64,000 bases of DNA from assembly GCF_014472395.1 (NCBI RefSeq), contig NZ_JACSZW010000006.1, positions 1 through 64,000 on the forward strand. The letters run 5' to 3'. The stretch is from Pedobacter sp. N36a (lineage in GTDB: Bacteria; Bacteroidota; Bacteroidia; Sphingobacteriales; Sphingobacteriaceae). Shown here piece by piece: positions 35,821-44,228 of this stretch. Position 1 is the stretch's first letter. Every line of letters starts with the position of its first letter. The notes beneath the pieces were generated by a model. It was not told the origin of the DNA. It ran no database searches and was given only the letters and a program-made list of their open reading frames with translations. The translations under genes and the position numbers were made by a program.

Positions 35821-36567
35821 ATGTCCTGTTTTGGTTATTGCAATGATTGTGGGGAAATTCACGAGTTGCCATCAGCGCTTGCTATCCCTCATTGTCATGA
35901 CCTTATGGCCCAGCTTTCTGCGCATAAAAGAATAGATTTTGATGTTCCTTTGGCACTGGCTGATCCACGATTGTCTACCCATATTTTATACTCAAATATG
36001 CGGGGACGTATGTTCGGGATTTTGGTTTGCGAGGATGTATCAGGCAATGAAGTCATTCTTCGTGCCTTTTCCTCCAGACATAATGGGGTATGGAATGTAA
36101 AAGGATGGGTGCCACCCCTCGTGGATGAACATGCTTTTGTAGCAGAAGTGGAACGAGGCAATCTGGACATTCATCCCTTAACGGATTTAATTGCTACGCT
36201 GCCTAAAGAATCGAAAGAATGGTATTCGAAACTGGCTGAAAGGCGGCTGGTTTCGCATGGTATACTGGCAAAACTGAACGCCCTTTACACCTTTCATAAT
36301 TTCAAGGAGGAAAGCCGGAGCCTGGAAGAAGCTTTTCAATTGAAAAAGGGAATTCCGGTAGGAACCGGAGATTGCTGTGCGCCGAAATTGCTGAATTATG
36401 CCGCAAAAAATCACCTGAAACCTTTAAGTATTGCCGAATTTTTTTGGGGAAAGGAAACGGCTTCCGGCCACCGGACCGAGGGTAGTTTTTACGCTTCCTG
36501 TGAAGAAAAATGCCAGCCTATCCTTGGTTTTATGCTCTGCGGGGTAAACAAGTTGTTACACTCTTAA
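35821..36567 (+). CDS. Free-standing N-terminal domain of RluA-type pseudouridine synthases
   Basis: A 248-residue soluble protein. Its second half, GTGDCCAPKLLNYAAKNHLK (181-200), AEFFWG, FYASCEEKCQPILGFMLCG, and the earlier GRMFGILVCED and VPPLVDEHAF match the N-terminal extension found before the catalytic domain in long RluA-family pseudouridine synthases. The catalytic domain itself (with its HRLD motif) is absent. The N-terminus has three cysteines in ten residues (C3, C7, C10), and C185, C186, C227 and C231 add more, which could bind metal. The start is ATG 35821, behind a good -7 box. The function of the isolated domain is unknown. Confidence 0.75.
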   Translation: MSCFGYCNDCGEIHELPSALAIPHCHDLMAQLSAHKRIDFDVPLALADPRLSTHILYSNMRGRMFGILVCEDVSGNEVILRAFSSRHNGVWNVKGWVPPLVDEHAFVAEVERGNLDIHPLTDLIATLPKESKEWYSKLAERRLVSHGILAKLNALYTFHNFKEESRSLEEAFQLKKGIPVGTGDCCAPKLLNYAAKNHLKPLSIAEFFWGKETASGHRTEGSFYASCEEKCQPILGFMLCGVNKLLHS

Positions 36568-36682
36568 TTACCCTGTTCATAATTATTCGCTTGTTTTAGC
36601 GTTCTTATAAATTATGTTTAACTTTGAATAGTAGATTAAATCGGCTAACCGATAGAAATTTATATTGATCCTTTTTTTATCA

Positions 36683-38818
36683 ATGAAAAACAAACAACGC
36701 TCTTTCCTTCTCATCTCTGCAGTCATTATATTGTTTATCGGATTTTTATTTCGGAATTCGGTGGTACAGCGTGCAGAACAATCTATGCTTGTTTCTAGTC
36801 TTAAGGAGTTAGAAATTAATAACTTAAGGATTTCTAGACTCGATACAATTACCCTGAGTATACAAATGGCAGAAAATAATTTCAGAATGTATACTACGCT
36901 CTGGGATATGGTTTATTTTAATAAATATGTGAAGGATATCAGGTTGATTTCCAGTTTGCTAACAGGCCTTTCTTCAGGTGATAGCAGTGATATTTCAGAT
37001 GTTATTGTAGGTGACCTTAGGAATAAAAGCGGTCAGATGGCCATATATAGTGAGCTTAAAAGGCTCACCGATTCTTTAAATAACATCAATGTAAAGATGG
37101 AATTGTTAAAGATTACAGGGACTGCACCAGAACTGAAGACCTATCCTAAAACGATGCTGAAAAGGGTAACTCAGGTGGAAGAAACCGCTTCAGCACCCGC
37201 GGCACCGAAGCAAAAACTATTCAAAAGACTAAAAAATGCCATTCTGAATAAAGGAGAGCAAAAGGATTCTACGAAAAAGGTAAAAACAGAAGTGACCTAC
37301 GAACAAACCGCTACTGACATAGAGGCCTACAATAAGAAAAATCTGGCAAATGTAGAACAGTTTTACGCCCTTCTTTTCCAGGATCTAAAGCGCGGCCGTA
37401 ATATTCTAACCAAAAAGGAAGAAACAATTCTGAAGCTAAATGAAAGTATCTTTCAGAATATTAAACGCCTGTTTCAGGAGTATAGAAATAAAGAAAATAT
37501 CAGTTCCGAACTGAAAAAAGCGATATTAAAGAGCAGAGCAGATCAGTCTCTCGCTGCAATTGGAAGATCCAGACAGATCAATTTTGGAATCAGCGTGCTA
37601 TCTTATCTGGCGATTATCCTGCTGATGTGGAAGTTGTATCGTGCTTACGATAAAACGTTAAGGGCAAATCAGCTGGCAGCAGAGCAGGTCATCATTAAAT
37701 CCAGGTTCTTTACCAGCATTAGTCACGAAATGAGAACGCCGTTAAATGCTATTATAGGGGTTTCTGAGCAACTCAAATCTACTACTTTGACTCAGGACCA
37801 GCAACAGATGTCTAAGCTGCTCGACAATTCTTCTTCGATGTTGTTATCGGCAGTAAATGAAGTACTGGATTTCTCCAGACTGGAAACAGGAAAGCTGGCA
37901 TTGGCAAAAACGCCTTTCCGTTATCAACGGATCCTCTCTGATATAGCGGCTACCGCCAGGATTCTGGCTGATCAGAAGGACCTGACTTTAGAACTGGTCC
38001 TTGGTGATTCACCGGACTTACTATTGGATGGCGATCCTTATCGCTTGAAACAGATGGTGATGAACCTGATTGCGAATGCAATTAAGTTTACAGATAAGGG
38101 AAAAGTAAGCATTCATGTGGGCTTAAAGAAGATAGATGAAAAACATATTGTCTTATTGATTAAGGTGAAAGATACCGGTATTGGTATTTCTGCGGAAAAC
38201 CAGGCGTTGATTTTTAATGAATTTTCTCAAGTCATCAACTCTAACCGAAGCGACTGGCAAAAGGGTTCTGGGCTAGGCTTGGCTATCAGTAAGAAATTGG
38301 TAGAAATGCATAAAGGTAAAATCTCTGTGGAGAGTACCTTGGGTAAAGGCTCCACTTTCTCGCTGGAAATCCCTTATGTGGTAGCCGAAAATGACAGTGA
38401 AGAACTGGATGAACAAAAGTCGCTGGTGATCAATAGCGATCATTTTAAAAACCTTCATTTGCTGGTGGTTGATGATTCTGAAATGAACTTGCTGGTGATC
38501 AAAATGATCTTTAAGAAAATTGGAATCAGCTTTGATACAGCAACAAATGGGCAGGAAGCCTTGACTTTTCTGGAGTCAAAGCGTTATGATATGGTGCTCA
38601 CCGATATTCAGATGCCTGAAATGGATGGAATAGAGCTGACAAAGAGAATTCGTGCGCTGGCGGATAAACAAAAATCTCATTTGCCTGTCATTGCCATCAC
38701 CGGACAAATCAGTAGTGAATCCCATGAAAGGTACCTTTCTGCCGGCTTAAATGATTACATCATTAAGCCATTTACGGAGTCTGAACTGATGGAAAAAATC
38801 CTGGATTACCTTAAATAG
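36683..38818 (+). CDS. Hybrid sensor histidine kinase / response regulator
   Basis: A 711-residue membrane kinase. One span lies near the N-terminus (FLLISAVIILFIGFLF), then a roughly 270-residue sensor region rich in coiled coil and lysine, a second span (SVLSYLAIILLMWKLY), a HisKA domain with the phospho-acceptor in FTSISHEMRTPLNAIIG (H348), an HATPase domain with NLIANAIKF and GSGLGLAISKKLVEMH, and a C-terminal receiver with the acceptor D641 in LTDIQMPEMDG. The ATG at 36683 is chosen over the upstream TTG. There is no HPt or DNA-binding output, so phosphate presumably goes to a separate partner. No such partner is adjacent. Confidence 0.93.
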   Translation: MKNKQRSFLLISAVIILFIGFLFRNSVVQRAEQSMLVSSLKELEINNLRISRLDTITLSIQMAENNFRMYTTLWDMVYFNKYVKDIRLISSLLTGLSSGDSSDISDVIVGDLRNKSGQMAIYSELKRLTDSLNNINVKMELLKITGTAPELKTYPKTMLKRVTQVEETASAPAAPKQKLFKRLKNAILNKGEQKDSTKKVKTEVTYEQTATDIEAYNKKNLANVEQFYALLFQDLKRGRNILTKKEETILKLNESIFQNIKRLFQEYRNKENISSELKKAILKSRADQSLAAIGRSRQINFGISVLSYLAIILLMWKLYRAYDKTLRANQLAAEQVIIKSRFFTSISHEMRTPLNAIIGVSEQLKSTTLTQDQQQMSKLLDNSSSMLLSAVNEVLDFSRLETGKLALAKTPFRYQRILSDIAATARILADQKDLTLELVLGDSPDLLLDGDPYRLKQMVMNLIANAIKFTDKGKVSIHVGLKKIDEKHIVLLIKVKDTGIGISAENQALIFNEFSQVINSNRSDWQKGSGLGLAISKKLVEMHKGKISVESTLGKGSTFSLEIPYVVAENDSEELDEQKSLVINSDHFKNLHLLVVDDSEMNLLVIKMIFKKIGISFDTATNGQEALTFLESKRYDMVLTDIQMPEMDGIELTKRIRALADKQKSHLPVIAITGQISSESHERYLSAGLNDYIIKPFTESELMEKILDYLK

Positions 38819-38820
38819 TC

Positions 38821-38848
38821 AGCAAATTGGCTGCCTGGCAGATTTGCT
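38821..38848. terminator. Hairpin after hybrid kinase gene
   Basis: AGCAAAT and ATTTGCT pair around an inner GCTGCCTGGC that can fold further. It starts two bases after the stop codon. The T-run is absent, so it may protect mRNA ends rather than terminate. Confidence 0.4.
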
Positions 38849-38851
38849 TAG

Positions 38852-39049
38852 TCGATAGCAGTATATAAAAACGGGATAAAAATCACGGAAGATGTACACG
38901 ATGGTTTCACAGGAACTGAGGCAAATAACAACAGGTATAGTTTCCTGATTGACAACTATGAAACTGGCGCTGTATTTACGATAAAAGCAAAGGTACGCGG
39001 TGAGGTGAATGACAGTACGAATGGGGTAGTGATGATCAAAAAGATTTAA
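38852..39049 (+). pseudogene. C-terminal fragment of an extracellular-type protein
   Basis: After a TAG at 38849-38851 an open frame without start codon runs to TAA at 39049 and reads NGIKITEDVHDGFTGTEA, NRYSFLIDNYETGAVFTI and KAKVRGEVNDST. Composition and the beta-strand pattern resemble the end of a secreted repeat or Ig-like domain. No upstream part of the gene remains, since the kinase gene occupies that space, so this looks like a leftover of a deletion. The parent family is not recognised. Confidence 0.5.
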
Positions 39050-39127
39050 TAGCACTCGATAGGAAGCACGGTAAGTTTTTAAAATTATAACAAGGCCTTT
39101 AAATTATGAGGAGGGAATAAGCCCTCC

Positions 39128-40171
39128 TTATAGTTTTACTTGCCGGATGATGTTTTTTACATTCAATTCAATGATATCTGTCATCGTTTCACATTCCAGA
39201 TAATGCTCATCCTTAAAATGTGCAGCCATCCCTAGTTTTAACTGATTGGTGTTTTCAACGGTGGTCAATACATCTTCATTGGACACATCTCTTAAATCTG
39301 CCAAACGGTGACGTTCACTTCGCACCCGATGGAGTATAGATGATTTTTCCTCCTGTTGGTATTGCAGAAAAGTTTTATCTGTCAATTGTTCCGTGCATAA
39401 TTTCACATAAGGGAAGTTCTCTTTAAAGAACTGCGGTAGGTATACCTTTAGATTTCCCTCATAGAATTGCTGGTCAAAATCTATGGCTCTGATTCTAAAT
39501 TGGATATCGTCAAAATCTGGCGTAATCTGTACCACAAAATTATAGGCACGCATATCTCCCAGCAACATCACCAGACACCGTTCGTTAAATTTCACGAACT
39601 CCTTTGCAATCCTGGTCTGGTTGTATTCCGGCTGGTGTAAATAGTTTTTTGCAAATACATCACCAGGGATTCCGGCAATATGTTCTTCCACCAGTGTTTC
39701 GCGATCTACCAGGTAATTCACTTGATTGGGCGATAGAATTTCTTCTAATTCCAGCCCATAAATTCGCGAAGCATCTGCCTTTTTTACATAGAAATAATCG
39801 TATACATCATTTAGTCGGTTCACAATCCGAATCCGGAAGGGGTGGGTATTACCAAAGGTGCAGTATTCAATTTTATCAATGTATTTGTGCTGCACAATGC
39901 GCAGATTTCCGGATGCTTTTAAGTTGGCATAAATCACTTTTAAGCCATTATGGAGATTTTCGATCCGCTCAGAAGAATAAATCGGTCCTTCCCATAAAGT
40001 GTCTTTACCGAATTTGTCCATGAGCGGAAAAGATTCATCGAACATCATCAGATCATTATAACTGATCGGGAGCCTGGATTCCCGCTGGTAACTTCTCAGG
40101 TATTTCTGTAGGGCAGGGGAAACCGGAAAAGTCGGTTTCTTACGTGATATTTTTACATCATTATCTTCCAT
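39128..40171 (-). CDS. Predicted protein-kinase-like fold protein
   Basis: A 347-residue cytoplasmic protein with no family name I recall, but with kinase-type landmarks in the right order. YDYFYVKKADAS has a beta3-type lysine (130/131). GLELEEIL has a helix-C-type glutamate. VEEHIAGIPGDVF (161-173) looks like a hinge. LLGDMRAYNFVV has the catalytic D206 and, five residues on, N211, the same spacing as HxDxxxxN of protein kinases and aminoglycoside phosphotransferases. AIDFDQQ (D231-D233) stands for DFG. A glycine-rich loop is not obvious. It is a lone minus-strand gene beside a sensor kinase. Fold call is inference from motif order. Confidence 0.6.
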   Translation of the reverse strand: MEDNDVKISRKKPTFPVSPALQKYLRSYQRESRLPISYNDLMMFDESFPLMDKFGKDTLWEGPIYSSERIENLHNGLKVIYANLKASGNLRIVQHKYIDKIEYCTFGNTHPFRIRIVNRLNDVYDYFYVKKADASRIYGLELEEILSPNQVNYLVDRETLVEEHIAGIPGDVFAKNYLHQPEYNQTRIAKEFVKFNERCLVMLLGDMRAYNFVVQITPDFDDIQFRIRAIDFDQQFYEGNLKVYLPQFFKENFPYVKLCTEQLTDKTFLQYQQEEKSSILHRVRSERHRLADLRDVSNEDVLTTVENTNQLKLGMAAHFKDEHYLECETMTDIIELNVKNIIRQVKL

Positions 40172-40324
40172 GAATTCGTATTTACGCTCAATTTAGTGTT
40201 TTCTACAAGGAATTAAGCTATCCTGACAATATTTGAATCGGTCTTATTTTAATAGTTTTTTGTCCGAATGTACCATTCTCTGGAATCTGTGCCCCATACT
40301 TTTGAAGTGTAAATCAACAATAGC

Positions 40325-40567
40325 ATGGCATCATTAAGAAAATACATCATCGTAAAAGGAAGCCCAATTTTATTTCCCTCAGATCTAGTTCATGCAGAAG
40401 TGGCCGGGCAGGATAATGTGGTGGAGAGTGCAGGGTTTTTCGTAATTGTAAAGGATAAAAAGGGCAAACGTGTGGTTTGCATTGGGGAAAGCAGCTCTTT
40501 ATCTATCGCTAGTAAACCAGAAAGAGACCAAAAACTAATTGCACGTTACCTGGGAATTGACAATTAA
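40325..40567 (+). CDS. Hypothetical small protein
   Basis: An 80-residue soluble protein (MASLRKYIIVKGSPILFPSD...) with alternating beta-strand pattern: YIIVKGSPILF, AGFFVIVKDKKGKRVVCIGE, and a short C-terminal helix DQKLIARYLGI. No known motif was recognised. It looks genuine because codon use is normal, it starts with a clean ATG, and no overlapping gene competes. It lies between two minus-strand genes, in the opposite direction, and ends before a region of debris. Confidence 0.6.
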   Translation: MASLRKYIIVKGSPILFPSDLVHAEVAGQDNVVESAGFFVIVKDKKGKRVVCIGESSSLSIASKPERDQKLIARYLGIDN

Positions 40568-40856
40568 TCGATCATTAGAACCAGAACGGGATGTGCTGTT
40601 CTCGATAAAGCAGTGTGCTGGTATGCTGTTAATTACGAATCCTAAGGCATTAGGATAACAACTATAATTCATCATATAAAACAACAAGATAAAAAACAAA
40701 TTTTAGCCGTATTACTAGTGATCGCAGCCGTCGGAGAAAAATTTGAAGTAAAAGCGGGAACTTCAATTTTACCTATAAAAAACGAGGGTTACCTGGATTT
40801 TAGTAGGCAAGAGTAGTTTAATAAAGAGCTAGGGATTCTTTTTATAATTACTGCAG
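40568..40856 (+). other. Intergenic stretch with possible gene remnant
   Basis: No intact gene. The plus frame around 40719-40815 reads AVGEKFEVKAGTSILPIKNEGYLDF before a TAG, with stops just upstream and no start codon, so it may be a short decayed open frame. Confidence 0.35.
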
Positions 40857-40890
40857 ACAGCAGGCCTTAAGGCTTGCTGTTTTGTTTTTC
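40857..40890 (+). terminator. Terminator hairpin overlapping the AraC stop codon
   Basis: ACAGCAGGCCTT pairs with AAGGCTTGCTGT (one mismatch) and is followed on the plus strand by TTTTGTTTTT. It serves plus-strand transcripts and may also end the convergent araC operon. Confidence 0.65.
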
Positions 40891-41877
40891 CAAAATATCT
40901 CCAGGCAATACCTGGAACATATTCTTATAAACTTTGGTAAAATAATTAGGACTGCTATAGCCCAATTCATAAGCCACTTCCTGAACACTTGAAAAATTTC
41001 CACTGCTTAAAAGCTGTTGTGCCAGTAATAGTTTTTCATTTAGAAAAAACTGATTTGGACTGTCTTTTAGTATCTTTTTGAAAAGAATTTTATACTTTGA
41101 AACGGACATTTCAGCCATATCGGCCATCTTTTGTAAACCTGGAAATTCGGAGAGCAGGTTTTCCATTAGGTATTCAGAAGTTAGAAATATACGTTCTATA
41201 TCCTGATTAGATAGCTTATTGATGATCGGTTCAAACCTGCTGGCCCGTTCCATCAGATAGCCCAATAAGTACGAAGCCGTGCTCTTTAGCTTTAACTCAA
41301 AAGAAGGACTGGTAAAATCATTTTCCTTTAGCTGGCTCAGCAGTATTTTGCTTCTGCTGTCGATGTGGCTATAGAACAATAGGGTGTTCTTAGACTCATC
41401 AAAAAGCAGGTTATTTGTTTCCAGATCTCTGGTAGATGCGGCCAGTTCTTTTAGGTAGCCTTTTTGGATTAATAGCCTCAAGCTATAAGAGCGCTTGCCA
41501 ATTGGCGGCATGATGACGCCTTGCATACTGCAGTCCATAAATCCCATTCCCAGTTTGGCATGGTACCCGGCTTTATGAACAGTATTGCCAATAATATGGG
41601 TCGTGATCTCATCACCTATGTCAAAATAAACCATGTAATAATTATGGTCTGTAGGGATTCGCGTGATGGCTACAGGAACCTTAAAGGTCATGTCCAGCAG
41701 CAGGACCGATAATCCAGGATTGACTTCCAGAAATATGGAGCCTCCATCAGCAATGTTTCCGGGCATGGTTAAAATCTTATTGTCTTTTAACGTTGCGCCA
41801 ATGCCAGCCACAATTTGCTGCTGCCATTCCGGGCCAAGGGTATAATGGTAGCAAAATTCAATCCTTTCCTCGGTCAT
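40867..41877 (-). CDS. AraC-family regulator, second of a tandem pair
   Basis: A 336-residue cytoplasmic regulator. The N-terminal 230 residues form an unknown sensor domain; the C-terminal AraC domain contains LQKMADMAEMSVSKYKILF and a second helix-turn-helix SSVQEVAYELGYSSPNYFTK, ending in the typical VYKNMFQVLPGD. It follows its paralogue after two bases and shares with it the layout HYTLGPEWQQQIVAGIGATL / QYGVELDWVAGLAAGIGGYV at the N-terminus, so the pair arose by duplication. No target can be named; both may act together. Confidence 0.88.
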   Translation of the reverse strand: MTEERIEFCYHYTLGPEWQQQIVAGIGATLKDNKILTMPGNIADGGSIFLEVNPGLSVLLLDMTFKVPVAITRIPTDHNYYMVYFDIGDEITTHIIGNTVHKAGYHAKLGMGFMDCSMQGVIMPPIGKRSYSLRLLIQKGYLKELAASTRDLETNNLLFDESKNTLLFYSHIDSRSKILLSQLKENDFTSPSFELKLKSTASYLLGYLMERASRFEPIINKLSNQDIERIFLTSEYLMENLLSEFPGLQKMADMAEMSVSKYKILFKKILKDSPNQFFLNEKLLLAQQLLSSGNFSSVQEVAYELGYSSPNYFTKVYKNMFQVLPGDILEKQNSKP

Positions 41878-41879
41878 AT

Positions 41880-42860
41880 TTAAAGTTGGCTCAAGTATTC
41901 TTTGGGTGGAACACCATAGGTGTTTTTAAATTGTTCAATTAGGTGTGTAGAGTCAAAGAAGCCGAATTTGTCGGCTATTTCTCCAATGGTAAATTGCCCT
42001 GTTTCCAGCATTTCTTTTGCATAAGAAAGCTTATTACTTTGGAAAAATCCGTGAGGAGTAATGCCGTTGATTTTTTTGAAAAGCTTTTTATACTTGGTTT
42101 CGGACATATTGGCTTCCCCGGCAAGGAAATGAATCCCTGGAAACGCATTTTCAATATGCGCACTCAGGTAAGCCTGAGAACTGATAATATGGCCTACATC
42201 TTCAGGGAATACCTGTTCTATGATGATTTCCTGATTGATGATTTGGTCCAGATAATCAGCGATGAGGCCATATACGGTGCCCGTAATATAAACGTCGTAT
42301 AAAGGCCCGGAAGGAGGTGCTTTTCTGAGCTCATTCATCAGCCACCAGGCATGATTGCTCATCCGATCAAATCTTACAATGGTATTGAGCTCGGAATTAA
42401 AGACAGATTCTACAATTTGATGGTGCTCCGGGATTTTTAATAAATATTGTTTCAATGCGCTTTTCTTAATGAAAATAGCAATCATATAGGTCGTTGATCC
42501 GGATTTTACCTGGAAATCACCGTTTAAACTTGCATCAAATATGCCCAGATTATATCCCCATTTTCCGAAAGATCTGGTTACCTCATTTAAAATGTGAATA
42601 GAATCACCCTCGCTGAGGTTAAAATAGAGTCCTACAAAGTCATTGCGTGTATTTCTTAATTTGTAGACTACATCTTGCCGATAGGTAACATCGATGATAA
42701 AAGCAGTTAGTTGATCATTAATCTGGAGGACATACCGATTGCCTTGCTGTGCCTCATCTGCAATGCGGATGTAGTTCCCCTCCACATAGCCGCCTATCCC
42801 TGCGGCGAGTCCTGCTACCCAATCTAACTCTACACCATATTGGTGGATTACTTCCTTCAT
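41880..42860 (-). CDS. AraC-family regulator, first of a tandem pair
   Basis: A 326-residue paralogue of the next gene. Its AraC domain is visible as FLAGEANMSETKYKKLFKKI and TIGEIADKFGFFDSTHLIEQ, with the closing FKNTYGVPPKEYL. The sensor half has no cupin signature that I can point to. The gene is first in a two-gene operon. Upstream (42991-43058) lie two to three degenerate direct repeats of about 20 bases, a layout used by AraC-type operators, so autoregulation is possible. Confidence 0.88.
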   Translation of the reverse strand: MKEVIHQYGVELDWVAGLAAGIGGYVEGNYIRIADEAQQGNRYVLQINDQLTAFIIDVTYRQDVVYKLRNTRNDFVGLYFNLSEGDSIHILNEVTRSFGKWGYNLGIFDASLNGDFQVKSGSTTYMIAIFIKKSALKQYLLKIPEHHQIVESVFNSELNTIVRFDRMSNHAWWLMNELRKAPPSGPLYDVYITGTVYGLIADYLDQIINQEIIIEQVFPEDVGHIISSQAYLSAHIENAFPGIHFLAGEANMSETKYKKLFKKINGITPHGFFQSNKLSYAKEMLETGQFTIGEIADKFGFFDSTHLIEQFKNTYGVPPKEYLSQL

Positions 42861-42990
42861 TTAAGATGCTCTTTAAGTTTTTACACAACCAAATCAATCC
42901 TCACTCAAATATAGTTTTTCCATTTTATATCTTTTTAAAATATAACATCCGGTTGTTTTGCCAGTTTTTCTGGCAATTTACTCCTGTGTT

Positions 42991-43058
42991 TGTCGATTTC
43001 CTGATATTTCTGTTGATTTGCTCTTATTTCTGTCATTCTGTTGATCTCCTGTGGTTTG
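42991..43058. repeat. Degenerate 20-base direct repeats upstream of the araC pair
   Basis: TGTCGATTTCCTGATATTTC (42991-43010) and TGTTGATTTGCTCTTATTTC (43011-43030) agree at 16 of 20 positions, head to tail. A weaker third copy begins at 43039 (TGTTGATCTCCTG). Two helical turns per unit would place both copies on one face of DNA. Confidence 0.5.
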
Positions 43059-43156
43059 AGCTGAACCAGAAAGGCGGATTACATTTTTCATTCCTAAAAA
43101 TAATACGTAATTTTCTACTTTATAAATTAGCGGCAGATGCTCCATCTTCACATCTC

Positions 43157-43522
43157 ATGAAAAAAATAATGCGTTATCGGTCCTCCCTTATTTTTCGTTT
43201 TAAAGAATGGCTAAGATCTATGGTCATTCGCTGGAAAAAAAGAGAAGAAGTAACCTCTAACCTGGAGAAGTTTCCTTTGATGGAATTTAAAGAAGTCGCA
43301 TTGGTTAGGGCCGAAATTAATACAGGGATTGTTTTGGATGAAGCCTGTAATTATGCCGTGTATCCAGACCAAAAGGTGTATACCGTTTTTGAGAATTTTG
43401 AAAAAGGTTTAAAATATGCCAGGCAAATCATCTCAGAGCGAAGAAATATTGAATGTATACTTTATGGGATAGACCAGCGGATAATACATTGCGTGAATAG
43501 CGATAATTTTGAAGCGTATTAA
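43157..43522 (+). CDS. Hypothetical protein
   Basis: A 121-residue protein with a basic N-terminus (MKKIMRYRSSLIFRFKEWLR) and an acidic-to-neutral core FKEVALVRAEINTGIVLDEA, VYTVFENFEKGLKYARQIIS. The reading frame stays open far upstream, but the ATG at 43157 is the first after the promoter-like AT-rich leader and before which codons look non-coding (many Leu/Phe/Ser). The core is reminiscent of small Bacteroidota proteins of unknown function; no motif is assigned. It converges with the next gene, eight bases away. Confidence 0.55.
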   Translation: MKKIMRYRSSLIFRFKEWLRSMVIRWKKREEVTSNLEKFPLMEFKEVALVRAEINTGIVLDEACNYAVYPDQKVYTVFENFEKGLKYARQIISERRNIECILYGIDQRIIHCVNSDNFEAY

Positions 43523-43530
43523 GCACACCC

Positions 43531-44133
43531 TTATTCCCTTTTTCTCATTTTTGTTTTCAATGTTTCCATGAAGTCACTGCATTTATAAGTGTATTGTTCT
43601 ACCTCCTGGTCACTGAAATCTTCCAAAGCAGTAACAGGGAGTACCCAGCTCTTTTTGATGACTGGCATTTTAATCAATTTTTCTTTTTCCTCATTATAAT
43701 AATTCCAGTTTCCGATGTATTGATGAGTGACCAGGTTGATGGAAGAGTTTCCACTACCATCATTTGCAGCATTTCCAAATTCGTATCTGCTCATGCTGGC
43801 CAATCTGATTTTTTTGCTGTTTTTATCGTATCGGAAAAAACAAGTATATCCGGCTCTCATCCAGTTATTGAAAAATTCAAAGCCATTTTCTAAGGCTCTG
43901 ATACCAGTCATCACCAAATCAATGTTTTCAATTTCTTTGCTTTTGATTTCCTGGAAACCCTGACTAGATAATTTACAAATGATCCTCGCTGATGCTTTGT
44001 CAAAGAAAATACTGTCAGGATGCTGATCTGCATCCAGGTCTTTGAGCAGTGTATCTGGTTTGAGCTCCTGTCCACAGCAAAAAGATGCCAGAACAACTGT
44101 AAATAAGATGCTGAGTAAGCTATGTTTTCTCAT
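43531..44133 (-). CDS. Hypothetical exported protein
   Basis: A 200-residue protein starting at ATG 44131-44133 (MRKHSLLSILFTVVLASFCC), a classical signal peptide; a start six codons earlier (44151) is possible. Cleavage near CCGQ may give a lipoprotein or a soluble periplasmic form. DLDADQHPDSIFFD just after it resembles a calcium-binding FG-GAP/EF-like loop (Asp at alternate positions), common in secreted VCBS-type repeats. The rest (FFNNWMRAGYTCFFRYDKNS, ALEDFSDQEVEQYTYKC) is not recognised. It lies opposite to the UbiA-like gene, so is transcribed alone. Confidence 0.6.
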   Translation of the reverse strand: MRKHSLLSILFTVVLASFCCGQELKPDTLLKDLDADQHPDSIFFDKASARIICKLSSQGFQEIKSKEIENIDLVMTGIRALENGFEFFNNWMRAGYTCFFRYDKNSKKIRLASMSRYEFGNAANDGSGNSSINLVTHQYIGNWNYYNEEKEKLIKMPVIKKSWVLPVTALEDFSDQEVEQYTYKCSDFMETLKTKMRKRE

Positions 44134-44228
44134 TTGATTCAGGTAGGCCATAAAAATAGGGTGTTTATGCTGAAATATTCTTTTTATATCCGAAATTGGC
44201 CCCATAGATCTTTCTGATCTTTTATTTG

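Noticed and set aside
42749-43156. Upstream extension of the 43157 gene to 42749
   Set aside because: It overlaps the divergent araC gene, contains Phe/Leu/Ser-rich non-coding style residues and includes the direct repeats, so only the part from 43157 is kept.
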